Source: Peptoniphilus lacydonensis (GTDB lineage: Bacteria; Bacillota; Clostridia; Tissierellales; Peptoniphilaceae). Taken from it: 64,000 nt of DNA. The position numbers were made by a program, and so were the translations under genes. Of the stretch, positions 44,273-52,432 are shown one piece after another. The DNA lies in assembly GCF_900106515.1 (NCBI RefSeq), contig NZ_FNWF01000003.1:496001-560000 (forward strand), in the 5' to 3' direction. The notes under the pieces are model-generated. The model did not search any database, had not been told where the DNA came from, and was given only the letters and a program-made list of their open reading frames with translations. Numbering within the stretch: the stretch's first letter is position 1; the number at the start of each line of letters is the position of its first letter.

Positions 44273-44433
44273 TTATATTACAAATCATCTCATAATTGTA
44301 ATAACTTTATATAATATGTAAAATTTTTTAAATTTATGTTTAAATTATTTTATTATGTGTATTAAATAAATGCAAAAAAGCTTTACTTTATTATTTAAAA
44401 GTGCTATTATATTTTATTCTAAGGGGGTTTAGT
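44273..44433. other. Gap between the IS and the AAE-type transporter
   Basis: About 160 AT-rich bases after the IS right end. I see no gene; the run before the transporter contains GTGCTATTAT (44401-44410), a possible -10 region, and an AAGGGGG ribosome site. Confidence 0.35.
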
Positions 44434-45564
44434 ATGAATGAATTACTAATTATATTTTTAATTATGGTCTTAGGCTATGCCTTTGGTCGTATCAATTTCT
44501 TTGGGATTAGATTTGGTGCTTCTGCAATTTTAATTATAGCACTTTTCTTTGGTCACTTTGGCTATACAGTCCCAAAATTTTTGGCAAGTCTTGGTCTTGT
44601 GCTTTTCCTTGCACCAATAGGTTTAATGGCTGGACCAACTTTTTCTTCGAACATTAAGAAAAATGGAATTTCATTTATTGCAATTTCACTTATAACTGCA
44701 ATCATAGGTGGTTTCTTAATAGTATTTATTTCAAAAGTATTTAATATCGAACTTTCACTTTCTATGGGACTTGCAACTGGAGCAATGACTTCAACGTCAA
44801 TGCTTGGAACTGTAAAAAGTCTTACTACTTCAAATCTTCCAGGCGTTGGATATGGAATTGCTTATGCTTTTGGAGTTGTTGGAGTTGTTCTTATTGTTCA
44901 ACTTATTCCACGAATTTTAAAAGTAAATGTCGAAGAAGAAAACAACAAGCTAATTCTTCCAGTTAACGACAATGCTGGGGAAAAAATTGAAATTAAAAAA
45001 TTAATTGACTTTGAAAAAAATGGACTATTTCCAATTGCACTCACATGTGTTTTGGGAATATTATTGGGATCAATAAAAATTCCTATTGGAGATAGTGTAA
45101 ATCTTTCACTTGGTGCAGGAGGAGGATCACTAATTGCAGGACTAATTCTTGGTCACCATGGAAAAATTGAAAAAATTAATTTATCAGTTTCAAAAGAAAA
45201 ATTATCACTTGTAAGAGATCTTGGACTTGCATTTTTCCTACTAGAATCAGGAGTAAGTGCAGGAAGTGGATTTGTAGAAGTAGTAACAAAATACGGAGCA
45301 AAACTTTTCTTTGCCGGAGTAATTATGACTTTAGTGCCAGCTCTTATTTCCTTTATAATTTCATATAAAGTATTTAAACTGCCACTTTTTGCAGCACTTG
45401 GAGCAACAACTGGTGCAATGACATCTGCACCTTCACTTGGAGCACTTCTTCAAGTAACAAATGACGACAAAGTATCATCATTTTATGCTGCAACTCAACC
45501 AATCGCAACAGTATTAATGGTATTTTTACCACAGTTTATAAATATTTTCTTCCCTGTGGTTTGA
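44434..45564 (+). CDS. Half-length AAE (aspartate:alanine exchanger)-type transporter
   Basis: A 376-residue protein with about ten hydrophobic segments in two related halves, each with the repeat TGAMTS: SMGLATGAMTSTSMLGTVKSL (first) and GATTGAMTSAPSLGALLQVT (second). This pattern resembles the membrane halves of AspT/YidE-type exchangers, whose members are typically about 550 residues and carry central TrkA-C domains; these are absent here. It may exchange amino or organic acids; substrate unknown. The ATG at 44434 is preferred because AAGGGGG lies just upstream. A bidirectional terminator follows. Confidence 0.68.
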   Translation: MNELLIIFLIMVLGYAFGRINFFGIRFGASAILIIALFFGHFGYTVPKFLASLGLVLFLAPIGLMAGPTFSSNIKKNGISFIAISLITAIIGGFLIVFISKVFNIELSLSMGLATGAMTSTSMLGTVKSLTTSNLPGVGYGIAYAFGVVGVVLIVQLIPRILKVNVEEENNKLILPVNDNAGEKIEIKKLIDFEKNGLFPIALTCVLGILLGSIKIPIGDSVNLSLGAGGGSLIAGLILGHHGKIEKINLSVSKEKLSLVRDLGLAFFLLESGVSAGSGFVEVVTKYGAKLFFAGVIMTLVPALISFIISYKVFKLPLFAALGATTGAMTSAPSLGALLQVTNDDKVSSFYAATQPIATVLMVFLPQFINIFFPVV

Positions 45565-45610
45565 AAATAAGATTATTATAAATAAAGTTTTGAAAAACTC
45601 TTAACAATAA

Positions 45611-45653
45611 AAAAAGTTCTTTTTACTATAAAACTAGCAAAAAGGACTTTTTT
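45611..45653. terminator. Bidirectional terminator
   Basis: AAAAAGTTCTTTTT pairs with AAAAAGGACTTTTT, with T-runs on both strands, between the convergent transporter gene and bioF. Confidence 0.85.
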
Positions 45654-45673
45654 AAATAAACTATAAAAATATA

Positions 45674-46834
45674 TCAGTCGTTAATAGATCTTACACATTC
45701 ATTAAGTTTTTCTACTAAAAAATCTAAATCTTTAATACTGTGTTCTGCCATAGGAGTTACTCTAAGTATAGACTGGTTTCTAGGCACAGCTGGAAATCTA
45801 ATTATAGATAAAAAAATTCCACTTTCTAATAAATTTTTAAAAATTTTTTGAGCTTTTTCTTCATTTCCTATAAAAATAGGGATTATATGAGAGTTACTCA
45901 AAATATCATATCCATTGTCCTTTAATTTTTCTTTAAGATAATCAATATTTTTCATTAATTTTATTATCCTACTATTATTCTCTAAAATATAATTTAAAGA
46001 TTCCATTGTCATCAAAATATCAAAAGGACTTAAAGAAGTTGAAAATATAAATTCTCTGCTACTATTATAAAGATATTTTCTAATCAAATCAGAACATAAA
46101 ATAGCTGCCCCACTAGTTCCAATTGCTTTTGAGAAAGTAACTAAAAGTGCATCAGGTAAAGTATCATACATATCCGTAATTCCTAAACCATTTTTTCCCA
46201 ATACTCCAAAGCCATGTGCATCATCTACATAGCTTATTGCATCGTACTTCTTAGCAATTAAGCAAAATTTATCTAAAGGAAGTATATCTCCATCCATACT
46301 AAAAACGCCGTCTGAAACAACAACTTTTCTATTATTTGGATGCTTTTTTAATTTGTTTTCAAGGTCTAAAAAATCAAGATGTTTGTATATCTGAACAGTA
46401 GCACCACTTAGTTTTATACCGTCAATTATTGAAGCGTGATTTTTCTCATCTGAAAATACAATTGTATTTTTGTCGCACATTGCACTGAGAAACCCTAAAT
46501 TTCCCATAAAACCACTTGAATAGAGTAAGCTATTTTCATAACCAATACTACTTGAAAGCATCTTTTCAAGTTCAATATGTAATTTATGAGTACCAGTAGT
46601 TAACCTTGATCCCCCACTTCCCATTCCAATATTTTTCATCTTACTTTTTACTATATCCAATATTTCTTCATTTTCCGATAAGGACAGATAATTGCTTGAT
46701 GAAAATAAAAGATATTCTTTAGATCCTATTTTACTTTTTGGAAGTTGTGGAGTTGAAAATACTCTTTCATCCCTTATTAAGTTTTGTTTTTCAAGTAAAT
46801 CAAGCTTTTCTTCTAAAAAATCAAATCTATTCAT
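45674..46834 (-). CDS. bioF: 8-amino-7-oxononanoate synthase
   Basis: A 386-residue PLP-dependent alpha-oxoamine synthase. It has NYLSLSENEEIL, GSGGSRLTTGTHKLHIELE, SYVDDAHGFGVLGKNGLG and the PLP lysine in LVTFSKAIGTSGAAILCS. In biotin synthesis it condenses pimeloyl-CoA with alanine. Its neighbour BioW supplies pimeloyl-CoA and the start overlaps the bioW end by eight bases, which favours BioF over the related KBL (glycine C-acetyltransferase). Last gene of the operon; a terminator follows. Confidence 0.9.
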   Translation of the reverse strand: MNRFDFLEEKLDLLEKQNLIRDERVFSTPQLPKSKIGSKEYLLFSSSNYLSLSENEEILDIVKSKMKNIGMGSGGSRLTTGTHKLHIELEKMLSSSIGYENSLLYSSGFMGNLGFLSAMCDKNTIVFSDEKNHASIIDGIKLSGATVQIYKHLDFLDLENKLKKHPNNRKVVVSDGVFSMDGDILPLDKFCLIAKKYDAISYVDDAHGFGVLGKNGLGITDMYDTLPDALLVTFSKAIGTSGAAILCSDLIRKYLYNSSREFIFSTSLSPFDILMTMESLNYILENNSRIIKLMKNIDYLKEKLKDNGYDILSNSHIIPIFIGNEEKAQKIFKNLLESGIFLSIIRFPAVPRNQSILRVTPMAEHSIKDLDFLVEKLNECVRSIND

Positions 46835-47540
46835 AAACTACCACCAACTGATTTTCTAAATAATTTATAGTATTTTCAATTGTATCCAAACGTGGATCAA
46901 AAAGAAAAATGCGTCCTCCCCTGTAGTCGCCTTTTTCTTTTAATTTTGTAATTCTTATGTACTCATTTTTACTTGCAACATAACCTGTTACATAGTTGGG
47001 ATCATCAGAAATACAAACTTCACCAATTATAGCTTTTGCATTTAATGTTTTTGTAGCTAAACACAAAGCCTCTCTTCTATGATTTTTAACTTCTACATCT
47101 TTATTTTTATCATAATCCATATTAGTTACTCTAATCCCTTTTTCGTGATCACTTTCCATTCTTTTAAAATCAAAAATATTTAAGATTATAGCTCCCCTCA
47201 TATTATTTGTATTTACTAATAAGTCGATTACTTTTTGAGCATCACTTATACCCATTGAAGTTAAAAGATCTCGTACTACACTAAGTCCTTCATTAGAATC
47301 TTTGACATCTATAGTTCTTGTTTTTAAAGCTTTAACTTTTATAATATCTTCTTCAAACACTTTATTTATTTTTAAATTTATAAAGTCAGCATCTCCCCTT
47401 GAATGATTTAAACCACGCAAAGTAAGTTTGTTTACAACATTTAAAAGTTCACTTTCATCAATAATTTTTTCAGCTCCACCAATGTGCAAATCTTTATCAT
47501 CAATATTTTTAGAAGCTCTCATTTTTACACTGTACTTCAA
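46827..47540 (-). CDS. bioW: 6-carboxyhexanoate--CoA ligase (pimeloyl-CoA synthetase)
   Basis: A 237-residue BioW. YSVKMRASKNIDDKDLHIGGAEKI at the start, LTLRGLNHSRGDADFINLKIN, IKVKALKTRTIDVKD, RGAIILNIFDFKRMESDHEKGIRVTNMDYD and VGYVASKNEYIRITKLKEKGDYRGGRIFLFD match the family. It activates pimelate with ATP and CoA. This route does not need BioC/BioH; free pimelate must come from outside or another pathway. It overlaps bioF and the upstream membrane gene by a few bases. Confidence 0.93.
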   Translation of the reverse strand: MKYSVKMRASKNIDDKDLHIGGAEKIIDESELLNVVNKLTLRGLNHSRGDADFINLKINKVFEEDIIKVKALKTRTIDVKDSNEGLSVVRDLLTSMGISDAQKVIDLLVNTNNMRGAIILNIFDFKRMESDHEKGIRVTNMDYDKNKDVEVKNHRREALCLATKTLNAKAIIGEVCISDDPNYVTGYVASKNEYIRITKLKEKGDYRGGRIFLFDPRLDTIENTINYLENQLVVVYE

Positions 47541-48019
47541 CTTATTTCCTCCAATTTTATATAATTATTTAAAATCAAATGCAATTTTTCATATAGAAGT
47601 CTTGCAAATATTCCCGTTAAAATCATTCCTGGTAAAGCAGGTATAATTAAACTAATAAAAGATACTCCCAATAAATTTGACAATACTATTCTAGATAATA
47701 TAGATCCAAAGACACCTGAAAAAATTAGACAGATATTTTTATTCTTTATAATCCATATAAATGTAATAACTCCAAATCTAAAAACTAAAACTACAATAAT
47801 TCCGTAAATATTAGAAATACCTAAGGAAAAGGATAAAAAAGATGCAAGTACTCCTGCAATAATATAAATTTGTGGACCAAATAACATTGCTATAAATACA
47901 GAAATTGGTGCAGACATTTGAAATTCTGCCCCCAGAAAAACACTGGGGAGTTTTATTATACTTGAAAGCATAATTATAACTGCCAAAATTGGAATAATAG
48001 TAATTTTCTTAATTTTCAT
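47537..48019 (-). CDS. Hydrophobic BioX-like protein, probable pimelate or biotin-precursor transporter subunit
   Basis: A 160-residue protein with five or six membrane helices and a layout like ECF transporter substrate-binding (S) components (FLGAEFQMSAPISVFIAMLFGPQIYIIAGVLASFLSFSLGI). It opens a bioW-bioF operon, the position that BioX occupies in the bioXWF operon described in Bacillus sphaericus (now Lysinibacillus); BioX function is not established there, though uptake of pimelate was suggested. It does not show the BioY pattern that I know. Start ATG has AGGA and lies directly after a BirA-type operator. Role is inferred. Confidence 0.65.
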   Translation of the reverse strand: MKIKKITIIPILAVIIMLSSIIKLPSVFLGAEFQMSAPISVFIAMLFGPQIYIIAGVLASFLSFSLGISNIYGIIVVLVFRFGVITFIWIIKNKNICLIFSGVFGSILSRIVLSNLLGVSFISLIIPALPGMILTGIFARLLYEKLHLILNNYIKLEEIS

Positions 48020-48050
48020 TTGTTATCCTATTTATATTTTTAGTTTACTA
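48020..48050 (-). promoter_or_regulatory. BirA-type biotin operator before the bioX-like gene
   Basis: Minus strand: TAGTAAACT, a 13-base AT spacer (with a TATAAA inside), then GGATAACAA directly upstream of the ATG. The Bacillus bio operator, as I recall it, is TTGTTAACC, 13 bases, GGTTAACAA; the right half matches 8 of 9 and the left 6 of 9, with equal spacing. Biotinyl-AMP-bound BirA would bind over the -10 region and repress the operon. Confidence 0.75.
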
Positions 48051-48057
48051 TGTATCT

Positions 48058-48092
48058 ATAAAAAAACTACCTACATCTGATAGGTAGTTTTA
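48058..48092 (-). terminator. Terminator after rplL
   Basis: Minus strand AAAACTACCTA pairs with TAGGTAGTTTT, then T-run, about 25-50 bases after the rplL stop and before the bio operator. It insulates the ribosomal operon from the bio genes. Confidence 0.92.
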
Positions 48093-48112
48093 ACAAATTA
48101 ACTTCACATTAA

Positions 48113-48496
48113 TTATTTAACTTCTACAGTTGCTCCAACTTCTTCAAGCTTAGATTTGATTTCTTCAGCTTCGTCTTTTGAAACGCCTTCTTTAACTGCT
48201 TTAGGTGCTCCGTCAACTACTGCTTTTGCATCTTTAAGTCCAAGTCCTGTAATATCTTTTACAACTTTTATTACTTTAACTTTTTCTTGTCCAGCTTCAG
48301 TGATTACTACATCAAATTCAGATTTTTCTTCTTCTGCTGCTGGTGCTGCTCCGCCTGCTGCTGGTGCTGCTGCAACTGCTGCTGGTGCTGCTGCTGAAAC
48401 TCCGAATTCTTCTTCAAGAGCTTTAACTACTTCTGATAATTCTAATACTGTAAGTTCTTTAACTTCTTCAATTAATTTTTCTACTTTTTCTGACAT
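48113..48496 (-). CDS. rplL: 50S ribosomal protein L7/L12
   Basis: A 127-residue L7/L12. The N-terminal dimerisation region ([25 protein letters not shown]), an Ala/Pro hinge (about 35-55, [19 protein letters not shown]) and the C-terminal factor-binding domain ([37 protein letters not shown]) are all present. It forms the ribosomal stalk with L10 and contacts GTPase translation factors. It follows rplJ, under the L10 leader. Confidence 0.97.
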   Translation of the reverse strand: MSEKVEKLIEEVKELTVLELSEVVKALEEEFGVSAAAPAAVAAAPAAGGAAPAAEEEKSEFDVVITEAGQEKVKVIKVVKDITGLGLKDAKAVVDGAPKAVKEGVSKDEAEEIKSKLEEVGATVEVK

Positions 48497-48541
48497 TTTA
48501 TTCCTCCGTTATTTTAATAATCCTAATTTTTTAGCATAATA

Positions 48542-49078
48542 TTATGCTGCTTCTTGTTCTTTTTTATCAGCAATTTGTGCAATAACTCTAGCAAATCCTG
48601 ACAATGTTCCATTTAATACATTTGCGAATCCTTGGATTGGTGCATTCAAGCCGCCAAGTACTTGTGCAACAAGAACTTCTTTAGATGGTAATTTAGCAAG
48701 ATCGTCAATTTCAGAAAGTGATAATACTTTTCCATCAACGTAACCTGCTTTAATTTCTAAAGCTTCATGATCTTCTGCAAATTCTGATGAAATTTTAGCT
48801 GCACTTGCTGGATCTTCCATACCAAAAGCTACGGCACTTGGTCCCTTTAAAAATTCTTCAAGTCCAGTAATTTCTAATTCTTCAAAAGCACGTTTCATCA
48901 TTGTATTTTTGTAAACTTTGTAGTCAACATTTGCTTCTCTGTACTTACTTCTAAGTTCAGTTACTTCTTCAACTGTAAGACCTCTGTAATTTACAAGAAC
49001 TATAGATTGTGCTCCTTGAATTTTTTCCTTAATTTCATCAACTAGGGCTTGTTTTGATTGTAATTTTTCTTCTTTCAA
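48542..49078 (-). CDS. rplJ: 50S ribosomal protein L10
   Basis: A 178-residue L10. It reads LKEEKLQSKQALVDEIKEKIQGAQSIVLVNYRGLTVEEVTELR, then FLKGPSAVAFG and the C-terminal helices that bind L7/L12. The start is a TTG at 49078, selected because GGGGGTG is five bases upstream; an earlier in-frame ATG lies inside the leader terminator. It is both stalk base and translational/transcription regulator of its own operon through the leader RNA. Confidence 0.95.
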   Translation of the reverse strand: MKEEKLQSKQALVDEIKEKIQGAQSIVLVNYRGLTVEEVTELRSKYREANVDYKVYKNTMMKRAFEELEITGLEEFLKGPSAVAFGMEDPASAAKISSEFAEDHEALEIKAGYVDGKVLSLSEIDDLAKLPSKEVLVAQVLGGLNAPIQGFANVLNGTLSGFARVIAQIADKKEQEAA

Positions 49079-49094
49079 TTTGTCACCCCCAAAA

Positions 49095-49121
49095 TAAAAA
49101 AATCTCACGCCGCCGTGAGAT
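49095..49121 (-). terminator. Attenuator terminator in the L10 leader
   Basis: Minus strand ATCTCACG with CGTGAGAT form the stem, then seven T, between the L10-leader aptamer and the rplJ RBS; it fits L10-controlled premature termination. Confidence 0.88.
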
Positions 49122-49142
49122 GTGAAAATCAAATAAATCCGA

Positions 49143-49200
49143 ATTTCAAACCTCGGTAGGACTTATGGCAATGCCACCTACTGTCTGCGGCTTAGTAACA
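49143..49200 (-). promoter_or_regulatory. Ribosomal protein L10 leader (autoregulatory RNA)
   Basis: The minus-strand leader contains GCCGCAGACAGTAGGTGG, ATTGCCATAAG, CCTACCGAGG: the conserved kink-turn/hairpin sequence of the Firmicute L10 leader. L10 (with L12) binds it and favours the terminator downstream. Confidence 0.93.
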
Positions 49201-49205
49201 TTAGT

Positions 49206-49234
49206 ATTATATATACTTTTATTTAATTTGTCAA
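49206..49234 (-). promoter_or_regulatory. Promoter of rplJ-rplL
   Basis: Minus-strand TTGACA (49229-49234) and TATAAT (49206-49211) with a 17-base spacer; perfect consensus. Confidence 0.9.
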
Positions 49235-49336
49235 TATTTTTTTATGTTCTTTGGTGACTAATTTAAATATACAATTTATATTATCTTTTTAATCTGTAAC
49301 TTACTTTACAAAAGAAGACCAATAACCTATAATTAA

Positions 49337-49412
49337 CTTGCACTAGGGGTGCCATTTGGCTGAGATTATACCCTTAAACCAATCAAGGTAATGCTTGTGG
49401 AGGGAAGTGTCT
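49337..49412 (+). promoter_or_regulatory. TPP riboswitch upstream of thiT
   Basis: Plus strand ACTAGGGGTGCC, GGCTGAGATTATACCCTT, then CAATCAAGGTAATGCTTG and GGAGGGAAG: the TPP aptamer, with the GGTAATGC core. No terminator follows; see the anti-Shine-Dalgarno element just after it. Confidence 0.92.
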
Positions 49413-49414
49413 AA

Positions 49415-49441
49415 ACCTCTTTAAGTATGTGCAAAGGAGGT
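49415..49441 (+). promoter_or_regulatory. Anti-Shine-Dalgarno hairpin of the thiT TPP riboswitch
   Basis: ACCTCTTT (49415-49422) can pair with AAAGGAGGT (49433-49441), hiding the thiT ribosome site. There is no T-run, so this TPP switch seems to work on translation initiation, unlike the one at 5.7 kb. Confidence 0.72.
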
Positions 49442-49448
49442 ATTTTTT

Positions 49449-50003
49449 ATGCAAAAAATTAATAAAAATTGGACAACAAAAATGTTAGTTGAAGGTTCTG
49501 TGTGTATAGCACTCGCCCTTATTCTTCGTACGATTAAAATTTATGAACTACCTAATGGCGGATCTATTTCTCCTGGCAAGATGATTCCTCTAATTATATT
49601 TGCTCTTAGGTATGGACCTTCCAAAGGATTTGTAGTTGGTTCAGTTTATGGAGTATTATCTATGATACTCGGCGGAAGTATTTTCCATCCAGTTCAAGCT
49701 ATTTTAGATTATCCATTGGCATATGGTCTTTTAGGCCTTGCAGGACTTTTTAAGGATGAATTTCAAAAAACTCATTCCATTAAAACAATTTTACTTGGAT
49801 CACTTGTAGGTGTACTAGGTAGATTTATTTGTCATGTTCTATCTGGAGTAATCTTCTTTAAGCAATATACTCCAGCTGGTATGAACTCATGGGCTTACTC
49901 TATAACTTATAATGCATCTTTCTTATCAATTGATTTTGCAGTCACTGTACTAGTTATATTTTTACTAAAAAATTTTCTAACACGTGATTTGCAAAAACTT
50001 TAA
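49449..50003 (+). CDS. thiT: Thiamine ECF transporter S component ThiT
   Basis: A 184-residue six-helix membrane protein. ELPNGGSISPGKMIPLIIFALRYGPSKGF, HPVQAILDYPLAYGLLGLAG and ISYN-like C-terminal NASFLSIDF match ThiT (YuaJ), including the thiamine-binding loop PNGGSIS. It binds thiamine outside and is energised by the shared ECF module (EcfA/A'/T), not in this window. TPP-riboswitch control supports the call. Start ATG follows AAAGGAGG. It is flanked on both sides by ribosomal genes in the opposite direction. Confidence 0.94.
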   Translation: MQKINKNWTTKMLVEGSVCIALALILRTIKIYELPNGGSISPGKMIPLIIFALRYGPSKGFVVGSVYGVLSMILGGSIFHPVQAILDYPLAYGLLGLAGLFKDEFQKTHSIKTILLGSLVGVLGRFICHVLSGVIFFKQYTPAGMNSWAYSITYNASFLSIDFAVTVLVIFLLKNFLTRDLQKL

Positions 50004-50042
50004 AACTAAAAAACTTTAAGATTTTCTTAAAAGGTCATAAAA

Positions 50043-50082
50043 ATACCCCTCTTTTAATTTTTGAAATAAGAGGGGTTTATTT
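50043..50082. terminator. Bidirectional terminator between thiT and rplA
   Basis: ACCCCTCTT (50045-50053) and AAGAGGGGT (50068-50076) form a GC-rich stem flanked by T-runs on both strands, in the convergent gap. Confidence 0.9.
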
Positions 50083-50091
50083 TTGGTGTTT

Positions 50092-50793
50092 TTATTTTTC
50101 CATTAATTTAGATCCATTAACTTTAACGCCAGGACCCATTGTTGATGAAACTGTCACTGATTTTAAATAACGACCCTTTGCAGCTGCTGGTTTTGCTTTT
50201 ATTATAGCATCTGCAATTACTTTGAAGTTTTCAGCAAGTTTATCAACTCCAAAAGAAACTTTTCCGATTGGAACATTAATGATTGCAGCTTTGTCTACTC
50301 TATATTCAACTTTACCTGCTTTAGTTTCTTTTACAGCTTGTTCTATATCAAATGTAACTGTACCTGATTTAGGGTTTGGCATAAGTCCCTTTGGTCCAAG
50401 AACTCTACCAATCTTACCAACTACGCCCATCATGTCTGGTGTTGCAATAAGTACATCAAAATCAAACCAATTTTCATTTTGAATTTTTTCAACGTATTCT
50501 TCTCCACCTGCATAGTCAGCACCTGCTGCTTCAGCTTCTTTAATTTTTTCTCCCTTTGCAAGAACAAGGACTTTAACTTCTTTACCTGTTCCATTAGGAA
50601 GTACTACAGTACCTCTTACTTGTTGGTCAGCATGTCTTGGATCTACACCAAGTCTTACTGCAAGTTCAACTGTTTCATCAAAGTTTGCCTTAGCAGTCTT
50701 TGTAACTAAGTCAAGAGCTTCATTTACATCATATAAATTTGATTTATCGATTAGCTTTACGCTATCTTGATATTTTTTACCTCTTTTTGGCAT
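50092..50793 (-). CDS. rplA: 50S ribosomal protein L1
   Basis: A 233-residue L1 of usual length. It has [71 protein letters not shown] and [27 protein letters not shown]. It forms the L1 stalk and can regulate its own operon. Follows rplK; RBS GGAGG. Confidence 0.97.
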   Translation of the reverse strand: MPKRGKKYQDSVKLIDKSNLYDVNEALDLVTKTAKANFDETVELAVRLGVDPRHADQQVRGTVVLPNGTGKEVKVLVLAKGEKIKEAEAAGADYAGGEEYVEKIQNENWFDFDVLIATPDMMGVVGKIGRVLGPKGLMPNPKSGTVTFDIEQAVKETKAGKVEYRVDKAAIINVPIGKVSFGVDKLAENFKVIADAIIKAKPAAAKGRYLKSVTVSSTMGPGVKVNGSKLMEK

Positions 50794-50832
50794 ATTTACC
50801 TCCTTCGTGGTACTTTCGGCTCAGCCTCCCAC

Positions 50833-51258
50833 TTATCTTTCTACTTCTATACCCATACTTCTAGCTGTGCCTGCGATCATTTCCATAGCAGCTTCAACGC
50901 TTGCTGCATTGAGATCTGGCATCTTTGTTTTAGCTATCTCTTCAACTTGAGATTTTGTCAATTTTCCAACTTTTTTCTTGTTAGGTTCACCACTTGCTTT
51001 AGACATATTAAGAGCTTTCTTAATTAAAACTGCAGCTGGTGGAGTCTTAGTGATAAAAGTGAAAGAACGATCTTGATAAACTGTAAGAACAACAGGAATA
51101 ATCATACCTGCTTGATCTTGAGTCTTTGCGTTAAATTCCTTTGTGAATTGCATAATATTTACACCATGTGGTCCTAGTGCAGTACCAACTGGTGGTGCTG
51201 GTGTCGCTTTTCCTGCAGGAATTTGTAATTTTACTAATGCTATGACTTTTTTTGCCAT
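50833..51258 (-). CDS. rplK: 50S ribosomal protein L11
   Basis: A 141-residue L11. [34 protein letters not shown] is the proline-rich N-terminal domain, and [16 protein letters not shown] and [24 protein letters not shown] the C-terminal part. The start at 51258 (MAKKV) has AGGAGG upstream and gives the standard length; an in-frame ATG 14 codons earlier lies before that site. It is part of the GTPase centre. Confidence 0.97.
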   Translation of the reverse strand: MAKKVIALVKLQIPAGKATPAPPVGTALGPHGVNIMQFTKEFNAKTQDQAGMIIPVVLTVYQDRSFTFITKTPPAAVLIKKALNMSKASGEPNKKKVGKLTKSQVEEIAKTKMPDLNAASVEAAMEMIAGTARSMGIEVER

Positions 51259-51305
51259 TTTATTTCCTCCTTGTGGTAATGCGGGTTTACCCTCCCACAC
51301 ATTTA

Positions 51306-51848
51306 CTATTCTTTAATAATTTGATTGAAATCCAATTCAACTATTGTATCTCTTCCAAACATTGAGATACATACCTTAACCTTAGCTTTGTCGTAATTGA
51401 AATTGTTAATTTTACCTACCAAATCTTTAAATGGTCCATTAATAACTTTAACAACTTCACCTATCTCGTAGTTATCAAATAATTCCTTATTATCTGTAAC
51501 TCCAAGAAGTAATACTTCTTCATCAGTTAATGGAACAGGTTTGGATGCAGGCCCAACGAACCCAGTAACACCTCTTGTGTTTCTCACAAGATACCAAGTT
51601 TCATCATTCATAATCATATTTACAAGGACATAAGATGGAAACATCTTTCTCTCCTTTGCCTTTGAAATGCCTTCTTTATTTTCAACATATTCTTCCATGG
51701 GAATTCTAATGTCAAAAATCAAATCTTCCATTCCACGATTATGAACCATGGCTTCCATATTATCCTTTACCTTTTTTTCATAACCAGAATAGGTGTGAAT
51801 TACATACCATTTTGAAGCTTCATTGTTATTAAGTTCTTGTGTATCCAA
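51306..51848 (-). CDS. nusG: Transcription termination/antitermination factor NusG
   Basis: A 180-residue Nus[32 protein letters not shown] opens the NGN domain; [30 protein letters not shown] follows, and the KOW domain is [29 protein letters not shown]. It binds RNA polymerase and modulates elongation and termination. It lies between secE and rplK in the conserved order. Confidence 0.96.
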   Translation of the reverse strand: MDTQELNNNEASKWYVIHTYSGYEKKVKDNMEAMVHNRGMEDLIFDIRIPMEEYVENKEGISKAKERKMFPSYVLVNMIMNDETWYLVRNTRGVTGFVGPASKPVPLTDEEVLLLGVTDNKELFDNYEIGEVVKVINGPFKDLVGKINNFNYDKAKVKVCISMFGRDTIVELDFNQIIKE

Positions 51849-51862
51849 TTAAAACACTCCAA

Positions 51863-52078
51863 TCAAAAAATAAAACCAAATAAAAACATTACGATTTTAT
51901 CATATGCTAATAACAATAATGATGACAAAATAACTGCCACAATTACTATTATTGAATATTTGATTACAGTATCCTTTGTAGGCCATACAACTTTTTTGAA
52001 TTCAGATTTCACACCTCTAAAGTATCTACCTAAACTGCCTTTTTTCTCTTCAGTCTTAGGTGTAGTTTTAGTAGCCAT
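51863..52078 (-). CDS. secE: Preprotein translocase subunit SecE
   Basis: A 71-residue SecE with a single C-terminal membrane helix (IKYSIIVIVAVILSSLLLLAYDKIV, about 41-65) preceded by the amphipathic RYFRGVKSEFKKVVWPTKD, the family motif. It stabilises SecY in the translocon. The cytoplasmic leader is short and Lys/Thr-rich. Gene order rpmG-secE-nusG-rplK-rplA is canonical. Confidence 0.94.
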   Translation of the reverse strand: MATKTTPKTEEKKGSLGRYFRGVKSEFKKVVWPTKDTVIKYSIIVIVAVILSSLLLLAYDKIVMFLFGFIF

Positions 52079-52087
52079 AAATCCTCC

Positions 52088-52237
52088 TTATTTAGTTTCT
52101 TTGTGAGTTGTATGTTCTTTACAGAATTTACAATACTTCTTTAGTTCCAATCTTTCAGTAGTGTTCTTTTTGTTTTTATATGTCACATAATTTCTGTTTT
52201 TACATTGTGTGCACTCAAGAACTACTCTATCTGCCAT
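52088..52237 (-). CDS. rpmG: 50S ribosomal protein L33
   Basis: A 49-residue L33. [20 protein letters not shown] and [18 protein letters not shown] contain four cysteines (CTQC, CKFC), so this is the zinc-binding C+ type. The start at 52237 has GGAGGTG upstream; an in-frame ATG twelve codons earlier is within the terminator region. It opens the operon to secE and nusG. Confidence 0.95.
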   Translation of the reverse strand: MADRVVLECTQCKNRNYVTYKNKKNTTERLELKKYCKFCKEHTTHKETK

Positions 52238-52254
52238 AAAAACACCTCCAGTGC

Positions 52255-52280
52255 TAAAAAAAAGAGCCGCCATTGGCTCC
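52255..52280 (-). terminator. GC-rich terminator before rpmG
   Basis: Minus strand GGAGCC-AATGGC-GGCTC followed by eight T, upstream of the rpmG RBS. It may end the CPBP gene transcript or act as a leader attenuator for the ribosomal operon. Confidence 0.8.
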
Positions 52281-52432
52281 TTCTGATTTACTAGCTAATA
52301 CTACCACAAATGTAGCTATTTGTAAAGCAATTTGCGATAATTTTCTCTACTTTTGTGCAATTTATCCTATTAAAAATTTTCTAACAAATTTATTTGTTCC
52401 TTATTTATGCTAAAAAAATTAAAATTTCAAAT

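Noticed and set aside
47537-48019. BioY biotin transporter
   Set aside because: Shorter than usual BioY and its characteristic motifs were not recognised; position fits BioX instead.
48156-48539. Plus-strand ORF of 127 codons across rplL
   Set aside because: A shadow of the Ala-rich rplL gene; no RBS or family features.
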